Assembly: GCA_963733845.1 (NCBI GenBank)
Contig: CAVTEM010000007.1
Span: forward strand, 248,001 to 312,000
Direction of reading: 5' to 3'
Origin: DATFQE01 sp963733845
GTDB taxonomy: Bacteria; Actinomycetota; Thermoleophilia; Gaiellales; Gaiellaceae
DNA length: 64,000 nt
Part shown: positions 17,213-25,601 of the stretch, piece by piece
Layout of the letters: each line of letters starts with the position of its first letter
How positions within the stretch are numbered: position 1 is the stretch's first letter
Notes under the pieces: model-generated
Seen by the model: the letters and a program-made list of their open reading frames with translations, nothing else
The model's database searches: none
Told to the model about the DNA's origin: nothing
Program-made: the position numbers and the translations under genes

Positions 17213-17213
17213 G

Positions 17214-18403
17214 CTAAGGGTCGAGGGCCTCGACCAGGGTCCGCACCGCAGCACCGGGCTCGGAGACGCGATGGCCCTCGGCGGCGAGGAGCACCTCCAG
17301 GACCGAGACGAGCTGCACCAGGTACGACGGCTGCGCGGAGTGGCTCTGGATCCCCACGCGCCAGACCTCGCCCGCCCAGCGGCCGACTCCGGCGGCGATG
17401 TCGATCCGGTAGAGGCGGCGGAGGTCGGCGCGGATCTGTTCGGCGTCGATCCCCGCCGGCACCTCGACGACGATGACCGACGGCAGGCGGTGCTCGGCGC
17501 TCGAGCGCACCCGCAGGCCGAGCACCTCGAACGCGGCGATCAGCGCCGCCTGGCGGTTGTGGTGCCGGGACTTCGCGGTAGTCCATGCCCTGCTCGTAGG
17601 CGAGCTCGAGCATCTCCGTGAGCGCGTAGACGAGCGGTGCGGGCAGGGTCTGGTGGCGTCGGTCGTCGCCCTCGAAGCTGCGGAGGCCCTCCAGGTCGAG
17701 GTACCAGCTGAAGGGTGGTTGTCCACGGCTCTCGACCCGCTCCACCGCCTCGGCCCCGAACGAGACGAGGGCGAGGCCGGGATACGCGCTCAGCCCCTTC
17801 TGGCTTCCGGTCCACACGGCGTCGAGCCCGAGGTCGTCGACCGGAACGTCGACCACCGCGGTCGTGGACGACAGGTCGGCGGCGACGAGCGCTCCCGCGT
17901 CGTGGGCGAGCTCGACCAGGCTGGAAAGGGGCTGGAGGACGCCCGTGGACGGATCGCCGTGCGCGAGCACGACGAGGCGCGGCACGTTGCTCCGTGAGCG
18001 CCCGCTCGAGCGCCTCCGGCTCCAACGGCGAGCCCCAGTCCGCCTCGACGCGGACCACATCGGCGCCGAGCCGGCCCACGGCCTCGGCCAGCCGCTCGCC
18101 CGCGAAGCCGATCACACCCACGATGACGGCGTCGCCCGGCTCGATCAGGTTGGCGAGCACGGCCTCGGCGCCCGCCTCCTCGCTTCCGGGGAAGATGAAG
18201 GTGTCGGGGTTGTCGGTGCGCCAGAGGTCGCGGAGCAGGTCGCGCGCGTGCTCGAGCACGCCGAGGAACTCCGGGTCGTTCGCTCCCTGGAGCGTGGCGA
18301 TCAGGCCCTGGCGCGCCCGCGGCGAAGGGTTGCTCAGGTCCGGCCCGAGCAGCGTCCGCTCGCTCGGGTTCAGACGGCGGTACGTGATCTCCGCGCGGGC
18401 CAC
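17214..18403 (-). CDS. Class V aminotransferase, AGAT/ureidoglycine-glyoxylate type (two frameshifts)
   Basis: Joined across two breaks (near 17985 and 17560) this is a normal PLP enzyme of about 390 residues. It starts VARAEITYRRLNPSERTLLG and contains FIFPGSEEAGAEAVLAN, LAHGDPSTGVLQPLSSL, the lysine that binds PLP in WTGSQKGLSAYPGLALVS, and a C-terminal domain ending VRTLVEALDP. The segments match alanine/serine-glyoxylate and ureidoglycine-glyoxylate aminotransferases. The GTG start lies 4 nt after the stop of the NicX-like gene. In context it would remove nitrogen from an intermediate of the cluster's pathway. Confidence 0.78.
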
Positions 18404-18407
18404 CGCC

Positions 18408-19448
18408 TCACGCCGCCTTCGCTCGGTCGTGGCGCAGCTCCGGCAGGACGAACTCACCGTCCTCGATCACGGGCTTGCCGTCAGCCGCGACGTTGTTGTG
18501 CAGGCAGTCGAAGTCCATGTGCGCCGGGACGTCGTTGGTGCCGCCGAGGAACGAGGTATCGCGTCCGAACGCGATCTGCATCACGCCGTAGAAGGCCTCC
18601 GCGTCGCCCGTGCCGCCGTGCGCCTTCTTGCCCAGCCGGTCCCAGAGCGCCCGATGCTCGCAGCCCCAGCCCACGTGCGAGATGTGGTACGCGCGCGGGT
18701 CGCGCCAGGCCTCGAACCACTGGCGCAGGAGGGCCGCGTCGACGCCGCCCTCGATCGCGGTGATCACGCCCTCCTCGACCGTCAGCGTCACGGGCGTCGA
18801 GACGTAGCGCTGCATCGAGAGCATGATGTCGCCCGGCTGCACGACGAGCCGGCCGTTCGTGCCGGCGCGGTTCGCGCCGACGACGACGAGGCCCATCGGC
18901 CAGTGGTCCCACATGCCCGGCTGGTCGACCGCGCCCCAGAGCCCGAACGCCTTGCGCCCTTCCTTGTTCACGACGATGTCGGTGCCGCCCTCGGAGGTGA
19001 TCTGGAAGGAGGTCGCGTCGTCGGCCAGCCGCTCAGAGCGCTTCGCGCGGTCCCGGACGACCGGATCGGGCGGCATCCGGAAGAGCACGTCCTCGGGCTC
19101 GGTCACGCGCAGGATCCGGGTGCCGGCCTTCAGCGCCTCGGTCCGCAGCGGCCGGTAGATGCTCGTGCCGTAGGAGGCGAGGTCGATCACGAGGTCGGAG
19201 CCCTTGAACGCGTCCAGGATCACGCCGGTCTCGACCGGGTCGGAGTTCGCCGGGACGGTCAGCTCGAACGAGATCGCCCCGAGCTCCTGGGCGGCGGAGA
19301 CAAACGCGGCGCCGTAGTGCGGCGGCGTATGCGGGTCGCTGTAGACCAGCACTGTCTCACTGGGCTTGACGGCACAGGCGTCGAGCACCGACCGGAAGAG
19401 CGGCAACAGCTCGGTCGCGGCACCCGTGGACGGTCTGTATTCCCACAC
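18408..19448 (-). CDS. NicX/M29-like metalloprotein (2,5-dihydroxypyridine dioxygenase family)
   Basis: This 346-residue protein belongs to the fold shared by M29 aminopeptidases and the iron enzyme 2,5-dihydroxypyridine 5,6-dioxygenase (NicX). NicX binds iron with His265, His318 and Asp320. Here His258 (HVGWGC) and the pair His310-x-Asp312 (AHMDFD) have nearly the same spacing, so the metal site appears intact. Other family-like segments are ETVLVYSDPHTPPHYGAAF and TDIVVNKEGRKAFG. A clear paralogue starts the divergent operon at 25602. The substrate may be a dihydroxylated heterocycle or another ring, but that is inference. It is 3 nt from the cupin gene. Confidence 0.72.
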   Translation of the reverse strand: MWEYRPSTGAATELLPLFRSVLDACAVKPSETVLVYSDPHTPPHYGAAFVSAAQELGAISFELTVPANSDPVETGVILDAFKGSDLVIDLASYGTSIYRPLRTEALKAGTRILRVTEPEDVLFRMPPDPVVRDRAKRSERLADDATSFQITSEGGTDIVVNKEGRKAFGLWGAVDQPGMWDHWPMGLVVVGANRAGTNGRLVVQPGDIMLSMQRYVSTPVTLTVEEGVITAIEGGVDAALLRQWFEAWRDPRAYHISHVGWGCEHRALWDRLGKKAHGGTGDAEAFYGVMQIAFGRDTSFLGGTNDVPAHMDFDCLHNNVAADGKPVIEDGEFVLPELRHDRAKAA

Positions 19449-19451
19449 GAT

Positions 19452-19811
19452 CTAACCTCCTGCTCCGGGGGGTTCGTAGCCGCGTCCGGGAGGGGCGCCG
19501 ACGCAGATGAAGCTCACGCCGTTCTCACCGGCGCGAACCTGCCGCATCGTTCCGGGCGGCACGAACACGTACGTGTTCGGCCTGAGCTCGACGACGTCGC
19601 CGTCGACCGCCATCGTCCCGTCGCCCTCCAGGACGAAGTAGACCTCCTCCTGTCCCGTCGCCGACTCGTCGTGCTCCTTCCCGTGCCCGTCCGGCGGCAG
19701 GTGAATGTGGTTGAGGCCGAACGCGCTCAGGCCGAGGGCGATGCGTACGCGTCTGATCCGGCCCTCCCGTTCGGCCTCGATCTCGCTGGCGTCGAGGGCG
19801 CGGTACGGCAT
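19452..19811 (-). CDS. Cupin-domain protein
   Basis: This 119-residue single cupin has metal-binding motif 1 in the form HIHLPPDGHGKEHDE and onward to EEVYFVLEGDG, and motif 2 as PNTYVFVPPGTMRQVRAG. The second motif lacks the usual His (MRQ where HxxxN is typical), so the metal site may be incomplete. It lies 3 nt from both neighbours in the left operon (LLM oxidoreductase upstream, NicX-like gene downstream). It may act as an isomerase or dioxygenase, or bind a pathway intermediate. Confidence 0.8.
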   Translation of the reverse strand: MPYRALDASEIEAEREGRIRRVRIALGLSAFGLNHIHLPPDGHGKEHDESATGQEEVYFVLEGDGTMAVDGDVVELRPNTYVFVPPGTMRQVRAGENGVSFICVGAPPGRGYEPPGAGG

Positions 19812-19814
19812 CGG

Positions 19815-20828
19815 CTAGCGGAAGGCCGGGATGACGGTCTCGGCGAGCCGGTTGATGAGCGGTGAGTAGCCGTCTACCGCGCCGGGGGGCATCAGGAAGA
19901 TGAACTGGGTCGCCCCTGCCTCCTCGAGCGCCTGGATCCGGTCGATGCAGAGGGCCGCGTCGCCGACGATCGTGAACGCGTCGAGGCACTCCTCCGTGAC
20001 GTGTACGGCAGCTGCGGTCTTGCCGTCGCGCCGGTAGTCCGCCTTGAGCCGCGCGACCAGGTCGGCCGGCAGCCCGATCGCCTCGAGCACCGAGTCGGGC
20101 GCGCCGCCGATGATGTGCGCCACCGACGGCCGCAGTCGGTCGAGGTCGCGCTCGCGGTCGTCGGTGAGGTAGACGGTGACCCAGCTGCCGATGTCGAGCT
20201 CGCCGACGTCGCGGTTCCGTGCCGCCGCGCCGGCGCGGACGCGGTCGACCGCGTACGCGATTCCCGCGGGGGAGCACAGGCCCCCGACGAGCACGCCGTC
20301 GGCGACCTCGCCCGCGGCCTCGAGCACGCGCGGCCCGCGCCCCGCGAGGTAGACGGGGATCGGCTCGTCGACCGTGAACTCGAGGCGCGCGCCGTCCATC
20401 CGGTAGACGTCGCCGACGTAGCCGGTCCCGTTGGTCGAGGGCTCGAGCGCGCGCTTGACGAGCTCGACCATCTCGCGACATCGGGCGGCGGGCCGGTCGA
20501 AGTCGAGCCCGAGCGGCGAGAGCAGCTCGCGGACGTTGCCCGCGCCGACCCCGAGCGAGACGCGCCCGGCCGCGACCTCGGCGACGCTGGCGATGGCGCG
20601 GCCGGCCATCGCGGGATGCCGCGTGTAGGGGTTGGTCACCCCGACCCCGAGGCGGATCCGCTCGGTCGAGAGCGCGAGCGCGGTGAGGATCACGTAGGGG
20701 TCGCGGTAGAACGTCTGGTCGGGGATCCACGCGTAGTCGAAGCCGAGCCGCTCCGCCTCCTGAACCAGTTCGACGTGCCGGCGCCAGTGGTCGGAGGGGA
20801 CGTGCGCGAAGCCGAAGGCGAGCGCCAT
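19815..20828 (-). CDS. LLM-class (luciferase-like) flavin/F420-dependent oxidoreductase
   Basis: This 337-residue TIM-barrel enzyme of the bacterial luciferase-like superfamily has segments AERLGFDYAWIPDQTFYRDP, IRLGVGVTNPYTRHPAMAGR, RVSLGVGAGN and, near the C-terminus, SVAHIIGG. These match F420-dependent methylenetetrahydromethanopterin-reductase-like proteins of Actinobacteria. The cofactor (F420 or FMN) cannot be decided from sequence. It starts 3 nt after the stop of the enolase-superfamily gene. The palindromic element at 20832-21002 lies immediately upstream. Confidence 0.85.
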   Translation of the reverse strand: MALAFGFAHVPSDHWRRHVELVQEAERLGFDYAWIPDQTFYRDPYVILTALALSTERIRLGVGVTNPYTRHPAMAGRAIASVAEVAAGRVSLGVGAGNVRELLSPLGLDFDRPAARCREMVELVKRALEPSTNGTGYVGDVYRMDGARLEFTVDEPIPVYLAGRGPRVLEAAGEVADGVLVGGLCSPAGIAYAVDRVRAGAAARNRDVGELDIGSWVTVYLTDDRERDLDRLRPSVAHIIGGAPDSVLEAIGLPADLVARLKADYRRDGKTAAAVHVTEECLDAFTIVGDAALCIDRIQALEEAGATQFIFLMPPGAVDGYSPLINRLAETVIPAFR

Positions 20829-20831
20829 GCC

Positions 20832-21002
20832 CTAGTGACCCTTCCAGTGATGCTGCCCCGCTTCTGGGTCGCGAGCACCAAGCCAGGGGCCGCACTCGCC
20901 CGCGTCAAAGGCTCTCTGCAGCCTTTGCAAGGGCGAGGGTGGTTCCTGGCGCCGCGTGATCGCGGGCCAGAAGCAGGCGTGTATTGCTGGAAGGGGCACT
21001 AA
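20832..21002. repeat. Long imperfect palindromic element (about 170 bp) inserted at the 3' end of the enolase-like gene
   Basis: The left arm starts CTAGTGACCCTTCCAG and the right arm, read on the opposite strand, starts CTTAGTGCCCCTTCCAG. Both continue through CCGCTTCTGG/CTGCTTCTGG, a CGCGA segment, and CTCGCCC. The apex is a perfect hairpin, CAAAGGCT-CTCTGC-AGCCTTTG (20906-20927). Arm identity is roughly 75% over about 80 nt by eye. It resembles a MITE or REP-like mobile palindrome. There is no transposase in it. It changes the C-terminus of the upstream gene. Confidence 0.7.
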
Positions 21003-22202
21003 GACGCCTCGAACCGCTCGACGTCTGCCGTCGCGGTACGCCTCGAGCTTCTCCTCGTCCACGGTGATCCCGAGCCCCGGCTCCCGCGGGACGAGCAGCG
21101 CCCCGTCCTCCATCGGCAGCGGCTCGGCGGAGAAGTCGTCGCTGAGCAGGTACTGGCCGCTCATCTCACAGCCGAGGTCGATCGCCGGGCTCGATGCGGC
21201 GAGGTGCAGGCCCGCACTCGCCCCGATCACGCTCTCGAGCGCGCCGCCGACGTAGCCGTGGAGACGGCAGGCCTCTGCGATCGAGGCCATGCGCTTGGAG
21301 CGGTCGAGCCCACCCGGGCCGACGACGTAGATGCTGACCGAGTCGGCCGCACGTGCCCGCGAGATCGCGACGACGTCCTCGGGCGTCTCGGCGGCCTCGT
21401 CGGCCATGATCGGCACGCCGACCCGCGAGCGCACCTCGGCCATCCCCTCCAGGTCGTCGCGGTGCACGGGCTGCTCGACGAAGCCCGGGCTCGCCTCCTC
21501 CATCCGCCGGATCACCTTGACCGCGGTCGTGACGTCGTAGGCCTGGTTCGCGTCGGCTCGGATCTCGATCTCGTCGCCGATCTCCTTGCGGAGCGCGAGC
21601 ACGACGGCCGCGTCGTCGAGCGGCTCGGGACGGCCGATCTTGACTTTGAGGATCCGCCAGCCGCGCTCAACCATGCGGCCCGCTTCCTCGAGCACGGCCG
21701 CCTCGTCCACGATCGGGAGCGACCAGCTGAGTGGGACGCGGTCGCGGACGAGGCCGCCGAGCAGGTTGTGAACGGGGGTTCCGAGCGTCCGGCCCGCGAG
21801 GTCGTAGGCCGCCATGATCAGCGCGCCTTTCGCGCGCAGGTTCCCGGGCACCGCGCGCGCCAGCGCCAGCGTCAACGCCTCGGGGCTGAGCGCGTCCAGC
21901 CCGAGCGCCGCCGGGATCAACTTGTGTCGCAGCACGACGCGGACCGTCTGCGGCGTCTCGCCGCGCTGCGAGTGCCCGACCATGTGCGGCGCCTCGCCGT
22001 AGCCGACGACGCCGTCCTCGGAGACGAGCCTGACCACGACGTTCTCCTGGACCGTCGTCGTCCCGATCGCCATCTGGTGCGGCCGCGTGACCGGTATCCG
22101 CGTCGACTGGACCTCGACCGACGCGATCCGCGCCTCGGTTGCGGCGGCGACGATGGCGGCGCTGCCGTCGACGCTGCTCGACTGTTCCCGGAGCTCGCTC
22201 AT
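20832..22202 (-). CDS. Enolase-superfamily (mandelate racemase/muconate lactonizing) enzyme with element-derived C-terminal tail
   Basis: The protein starts MSELREQSSSVDGSAAIVAA. It has an MLE-like capping domain and a TIM barrel with the expected acid/base and metal ligands: a KVKIG lysine motif, EIRADANQAYD (first Asp), GFVEQPVHRDDL (Glu), IMADEAAETPEDV (second acidic ligand) and a following KRMAS segment. Family members abstract a proton alpha to a carboxylate. The normal domain ends near LGITVDEEKLEAYRDGRRR. The last 55 or so residues are encoded by a long imperfect palindrome at 20832-21002 that supplies the stop codon. The ATG overlaps the M24 gene stop (ATGA). Confidence 0.83.
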   Translation of the reverse strand: MSELREQSSSVDGSAAIVAAATEARIASVEVQSTRIPVTRPHQMAIGTTTVQENVVVRLVSEDGVVGYGEAPHMVGHSQRGETPQTVRVVLRHKLIPAALGLDALSPEALTLALARAVPGNLRAKGALIMAAYDLAGRTLGTPVHNLLGGLVRDRVPLSWSLPIVDEAAVLEEAGRMVERGWRILKVKIGRPEPLDDAAVVLALRKEIGDEIEIRADANQAYDVTTAVKVIRRMEEASPGFVEQPVHRDDLEGMAEVRSRVGVPIMADEAAETPEDVVAISRARAADSVSIYVVGPGGLDRSKRMASIAEACRLHGYVGGALESVIGASAGLHLAASSPAIDLGCEMSGQYLLSDDFSAEPLPMEDGALLVPREPGLGITVDEEKLEAYRDGRRRAVRGVLVPLPAIHACFWPAITRRQEPPSPLQRLQRAFDAGECGPWLGARDPEAGQHHWKGH

Positions 22203-23410
22203 GCGACCGGCGCGATCCACAGCTCGTCGGTGAAGGGCGTCAGGAGCTCGGTGCCCGTCTCCGTCACGAGCAGGATCTGCTCCATCGCGAAGTTGCCGAT
22301 CGAGAAGTTGGGCAGGTCCGAGAAGATCGGCTCGACCGTGAGCACCATGCCCGGCTCGATCACGGTCGTGCCGCCGAGCCCCAGCGAGGGCGGCTCGTGG
22401 ACCTCCAGCCCGAGCCCATGGCCGACGCGCTCGAGCGAGGGCACGTGCTCGCCGAGCCCTTCCTCGCGGATCACGTCGAGCGCCGCCTGGCACGGCTCGC
22501 TCACGAGTGCTCCGGGCTTCACCGCTGCCATGCCGGCGCGCTGCGCTGCGAGATCGACGTCGAAGAAACGGCGCTGCTCGGCGGTCGGTTCGCCGATCGA
22601 GGCCATCCGCATCATGTCGCACCAGTAGTCCTTGACGATCGCCCCGCCGTCGACGACCACGAGATCGCCCGGCTCGAGCCGCTTGTCGAAGGGCGGCACG
22701 TTCATCATCGTGTACTTGAGCTTTCCGGAGCGAATGCCGAGGAAGCCGGGCCGGAACCCGGTTCTCACGGCCATCTCGGCAAACATGATCCCGGCGAGCT
22801 CGCGCTCGGTCATCCCGCCGCGCATCGCCTCGAAGCCGACCGTGAAGGCCTGGCACGTGTGCTCGCAGACCTCGCGCATCACCTCGATCTCGGCCGGCGA
22901 CTTGACCATCCTCAGCGCCCAGACCGCGTCGGCGTTGTCGACCAGCTCGGCGCCGTCCAGCAGCCCCGCCAGCTGCAGGTAGTCGGCCTGCGACATCGCC
23001 ATCCGCGTGCCGTAGCCGAGCTCGAGCCCCAATCGACCGGAACCGAGGCCGAGATCCTTGATCGCGTCGGCGATCGCGGAGACGGGATCGGTCGGGATAC
23101 CGCGCCGCTTGAACCCGCCCCAGAGGCGAACGTCCGCCACCCAGGAGGTGGCCTCCGCGACGTAAGCGAGGGACTCGGGGATGACTAGGACCGGGTCGCC
23201 GTCGCGGGGCAGGATGACTCCCAGCGGCCGGTGCTTCGAGTCCCACCCGACCGTCTCGAGCCCCGTGAAGTAGACGACGTTCTCCTTGCCGGTGACGAGG
23301 ATGGCGTCGAGGTCTCGATCGCCCATCTCGTCGCGCACGCGCTGGTTGCGCGCCTCGTACTCGGCGCGCGGGAACGCGGAATAGAGAACCGCCTCGGCCT
23401 GTGTCACCAT
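22199..23410 (-). CDS. M24-family metallopeptidase-fold hydrolase (Xaa-Pro peptidase/creatinase type)
   Basis: This 403-residue protein has a creatinase-like N-terminal domain (ILVTGKENVVYFTGLETVGW) and a pita-bread C-terminal domain. Metal ligands are recognisable in VVVDGG (Asp), YWCDMMRM (Asp), VGHGLGLEVHE (His), VLTVEPIF (Glu) and NFAMEQILL (Glu). Members cleave Xaa-Pro bonds or C-N bonds in creatine-like compounds. It is third in the left operon. The ATG at 23410 has a GGAGGAGG site upstream. A second M24 gene is in the divergent operon. Confidence 0.87.
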   Translation of the reverse strand: MVTQAEAVLYSAFPRAEYEARNQRVRDEMGDRDLDAILVTGKENVVYFTGLETVGWDSKHRPLGVILPRDGDPVLVIPESLAYVAEATSWVADVRLWGGFKRRGIPTDPVSAIADAIKDLGLGSGRLGLELGYGTRMAMSQADYLQLAGLLDGAELVDNADAVWALRMVKSPAEIEVMREVCEHTCQAFTVGFEAMRGGMTERELAGIMFAEMAVRTGFRPGFLGIRSGKLKYTMMNVPPFDKRLEPGDLVVVDGGAIVKDYWCDMMRMASIGEPTAEQRRFFDVDLAAQRAGMAAVKPGALVSEPCQAALDVIREEGLGEHVPSLERVGHGLGLEVHEPPSLGLGGTTVIEPGMVLTVEPIFSDLPNFSIGNFAMEQILLVTETGTELLTPFTDELWIAPVA

Positions 23411-23422
23411 CGAGCCTCCTCC

Positions 23423-24544
23423 TTAGGTCGATCCCTTGGCCGCGCTGAGCCGATCCCGCTGCAGGGTTGGCGAGCCCTCGGCAAGGAAGTGCGTGATCTC
23501 GGGCGCCGACATCCCGGCGAGCCCGAGCGTCTCGGCCGTCCTCCCGGCCGCGACGAAGTCGGTCGTCTCCACGACGGACAGCAGCGTGTTGATCGCGTCG
23601 CTCACCGGCATCGGCACGCCGAGCTGCCGGCCGAGCGACGAGAGCATCACCGTGCCGTACGGGGTGTCCTCCTCGATGTACCGGGGCCAGATCCGGTCGC
23701 GCAAGCCGAACGGCTCGCCGCGCCGGCGGTAGACCTCCGGGCCGCTGCCCGTCTCCCGATAGAGGTCGTCGATCGAGATCGGCTCGAGCCCGAGGGCCTC
23801 GGCGAGGGCCATCTTCTCGCCGTCGAGCGCGTCCATGCAGCGCAGGACGCCGTCGGTCATGCCCTCGTTCATGATCGAGAGGAAGCCGTCGGCCCGTTCG
23901 ACGGCGGCGTAGTTCAGCAGCATCGGCGCGGGATGGATGATGAAGTTGACGTTGTTGATCCCGGTGTCGAGGACGTTCGGGGACGGTCGAAACCGGATCA
24001 CCCCGCTCAACCGCTCGTAGAGACGTTCGTTGTTCCGGGCGGGAAACGCGGCCAGCCGCACCGTCGACGGGAGCCGGATCTTGATCCGGTCGCGGGCCGT
24101 CATCCGCGCCGACTGAGGCAGGGTCAGTGTCTCGCCGAGCAGGATGTCGTCGACGACGTCGAGCCCGTGCTCCGCGAAGACCTGCGCCACCTCGAGCGAG
24201 CCGGCCGAGCCCGAGGCGAGCACGAACGCCGCGCTCGTGTCCAGGTGCGGCGCCGCCTGCTCGGCGAGCGGGCGTTGCCCATACGCGGGCGCGAAGCAGA
24301 AGACCAGCCCCCGGTCGGTGACCGCCTCGGCGATGTCGGTTGTGATCGTCGGGATGCGGATGAACTCCTCGCCGAGATCGCCCTCGATCCCGACCCCGCC
24401 CGCCTCCACGAGGGGCGCGAGACGCTCAGCCGACCGATTGAAGAGCGCGACGTCGTGGCCGGCACGCGCGAAGACCGCGGCGGCCGCGATCCCGCCCGGC
24501 CCGGCGCCGAGGATCGCGATCCGCTCACCGGTCGCCCGCGTCAC
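23423..24544 (-). CDS. NAD(P)-binding dehydrogenase of the octopine/nopaline (opine) type
   Basis: This 373-residue protein has an N-terminal Rossmann fold with GAGPGGIAAAAVFARAGHDV and an opine dehydrogenase C-terminal domain (VLDTGINNVNFIIHPAPMLL contains the conserved H-P-A pattern; the next helix carries LLNYAAVERADGF). Opine dehydrogenases oxidise or form N-(carboxyalkyl) amino acids. In a catabolic cluster this would split an opine-like C-N bond into an amino acid and a keto acid. The GTG start overlaps the stop of the FadR-type gene (GTGA), so the two are coupled. Confidence 0.82.
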   Translation of the reverse strand: MTRATGERIAILGAGPGGIAAAAVFARAGHDVALFNRSAERLAPLVEAGGVGIEGDLGEEFIRIPTITTDIAEAVTDRGLVFCFAPAYGQRPLAEQAAPHLDTSAAFVLASGSAGSLEVAQVFAEHGLDVVDDILLGETLTLPQSARMTARDRIKIRLPSTVRLAAFPARNNERLYERLSGVIRFRPSPNVLDTGINNVNFIIHPAPMLLNYAAVERADGFLSIMNEGMTDGVLRCMDALDGEKMALAEALGLEPISIDDLYRETGSGPEVYRRRGEPFGLRDRIWPRYIEEDTPYGTVMLSSLGRQLGVPMPVSDAINTLLSVVETTDFVAAGRTAETLGLAGMSAPEITHFLAEGSPTLQRDRLSAAKGST

Positions 24545-25329
24545 GGGGCGGCCGTTGCCGTCAGGTCGTCGGCGTCCGGGGGCGGAGGCCCATCGCCGGC
24601 CTTCGCGAGCCGGGAGATCGTCTCTCTCGTGCTGGCGATGTGGTCCGCCACCGCCTGCATCGCGCGATCGGCGTCGCGGCTCTCGACCGCCTCGATGATG
24701 CGACGGTGCTGCTCGAGCGACCGCCGAGCGACGGCGGGGTCGGCCAACGTCGAGCGCCGGAGCGACATGACGACGTCGTTGGCGTTCTGCACGAACGACG
24801 CCAGCACCTCGTTGCGCGAGCAGGCCGCGAGTGCGTAGTGGAACATCTTGTCCCAGTGGCTCATGTCGGCGAGGCTGCCGCGGGCGCACTGCTGCTCGAA
24901 GTTCAGGTGCGCGAGGCGGAGCTCGGCGAGGTCGTGGTCCGTGGCGCGCTCGGTCGCCAGCGCCGCCGCCCGGATCTCGAGGCACTCGCGCACCTCGAGC
25001 AAAGCCAGGATCTTGTCGGAGTCCCGAGCGATCCAGGACTGCCATTGCGCCTTCACTCCCCACTCCGGGGTGCCCGTCACGAACGTCCCGCGGCTCGGGT
25101 AGACGCGCAGGAGCCCGCGGCTCTCGAGCCGGCTGATCGCCTCGCGGATCACGGTCCGACTCACCGAGAAGCGCTGGAGCAGCCCCCGCTCGCCGGGCAG
25201 CCGGGTCCCGACCCCGAACTCGCCCTTGACGATCAGGTCCTCGATCTGCGTCTCGACCTGGTCCGTCAGACGCGCCGGTTCAGGCGGCGGGACGGCAGGG
25301 GTCGGGGACGTCTCGGTTCGAGTCCGCAT
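24541..25329 (-). CDS. FadR-subfamily GntR transcriptional regulator of the divergent cluster
   Basis: This 262-residue protein has an N-terminal winged helix (residues 20-90; LPGERGLLQRFSVSRTVIRE, then LESRGLLRVYPSRGTFV) and a C-terminal FCD effector domain with His/Asp residues expected for metal or carboxylate binding (HWDKMFHYALAACSRNEV, then LEQHRRIIEAVESRDADRA). Such regulators repress catabolic operons until a pathway acid binds. It is the first gene of the left operon. It starts 9 nt after the -10 box of a promoter whose spacer contains a GGTC-N-GACC palindrome, so autoregulation and control of the right operon are both likely. Confidence 0.88.
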   Translation of the reverse strand: MRTRTETSPTPAVPPPEPARLTDQVETQIEDLIVKGEFGVGTRLPGERGLLQRFSVSRTVIREAISRLESRGLLRVYPSRGTFVTGTPEWGVKAQWQSWIARDSDKILALLEVRECLEIRAAALATERATDHDLAELRLAHLNFEQQCARGSLADMSHWDKMFHYALAACSRNEVLASFVQNANDVVMSLRRSTLADPAVARRSLEQHRRIIEAVESRDADRAMQAVADHIASTRETISRLAKAGDGPPPPDADDLTATAAP

Positions 25330-25338
25330 CGGGAGCGA

Positions 25339-25367
25339 ACCCTAAGCCGGTCGGACCAGATCGTCAA
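25339..25367 (-). promoter_or_regulatory. Promoter of the left operon with FadR-type operator in the spacer
   Basis: On the minus strand, -35 TTGACG (25362-25367), a 17-nt spacer and -10 TAGGGT (25339-25344) precede the ATG at 25329 by 9 nt, a near-leaderless arrangement. The spacer contains CTGGTCCGACCGG (25347-25359), whose core GGTC-N-GACC is perfect. This is the form bound by FadR-like GntR regulators (TGGTNNNACCA type). Confidence 0.75.
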
Positions 25368-25494
25368 GTAGGCTCTCGCGGGCCACGTAGCGCTCTGGAG
25401 GGCGTCAATACCTCTAGGACCGCTTAGATAAGCCCTTCAAGACAGGTGCCAGACCCTTGATGCGGGTGGCAGATCGAGGTGCTGACGCACGAAT

Positions 25495-25523
25495 TTGACA
25501 GACCGGTCTGACCGGTTTAGCAT
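25495..25523 (+). promoter_or_regulatory. Promoter of the right operon with perfect 15-bp operator in the spacer
   Basis: A consensus -35 TTGACA (25495-25500), an exact 17-nt spacer and -10 TAGCAT (25518-25523) are present. The spacer holds ACCGGTCTGACCGGT (25502-25516), a perfect 15-bp inverted repeat about a central T/A, with the same GGTC-N-GACC core as the divergent promoter. A bound regulator would occlude RNA polymerase. The transcript would carry a leader of about 70 nt before the GTG at 25602. Confidence 0.8.
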
Positions 25524-25601
25524 CGCGACTCCTGGAGGCATGCACGGGATCTGCGGGGCAGCCTCAGTCCGTCCCGTCTCGACCCAGAAAGGGGCAGGCA
25601 C

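Noticed and set aside
20832..23246. 804-residue single protein joining the M24 region to the enolase-like gene
   Set aside because: The upstream part is an Arg/Ala-rich shadow of the M24 gene. The real gene starts at 22202 with an ATGA overlap.
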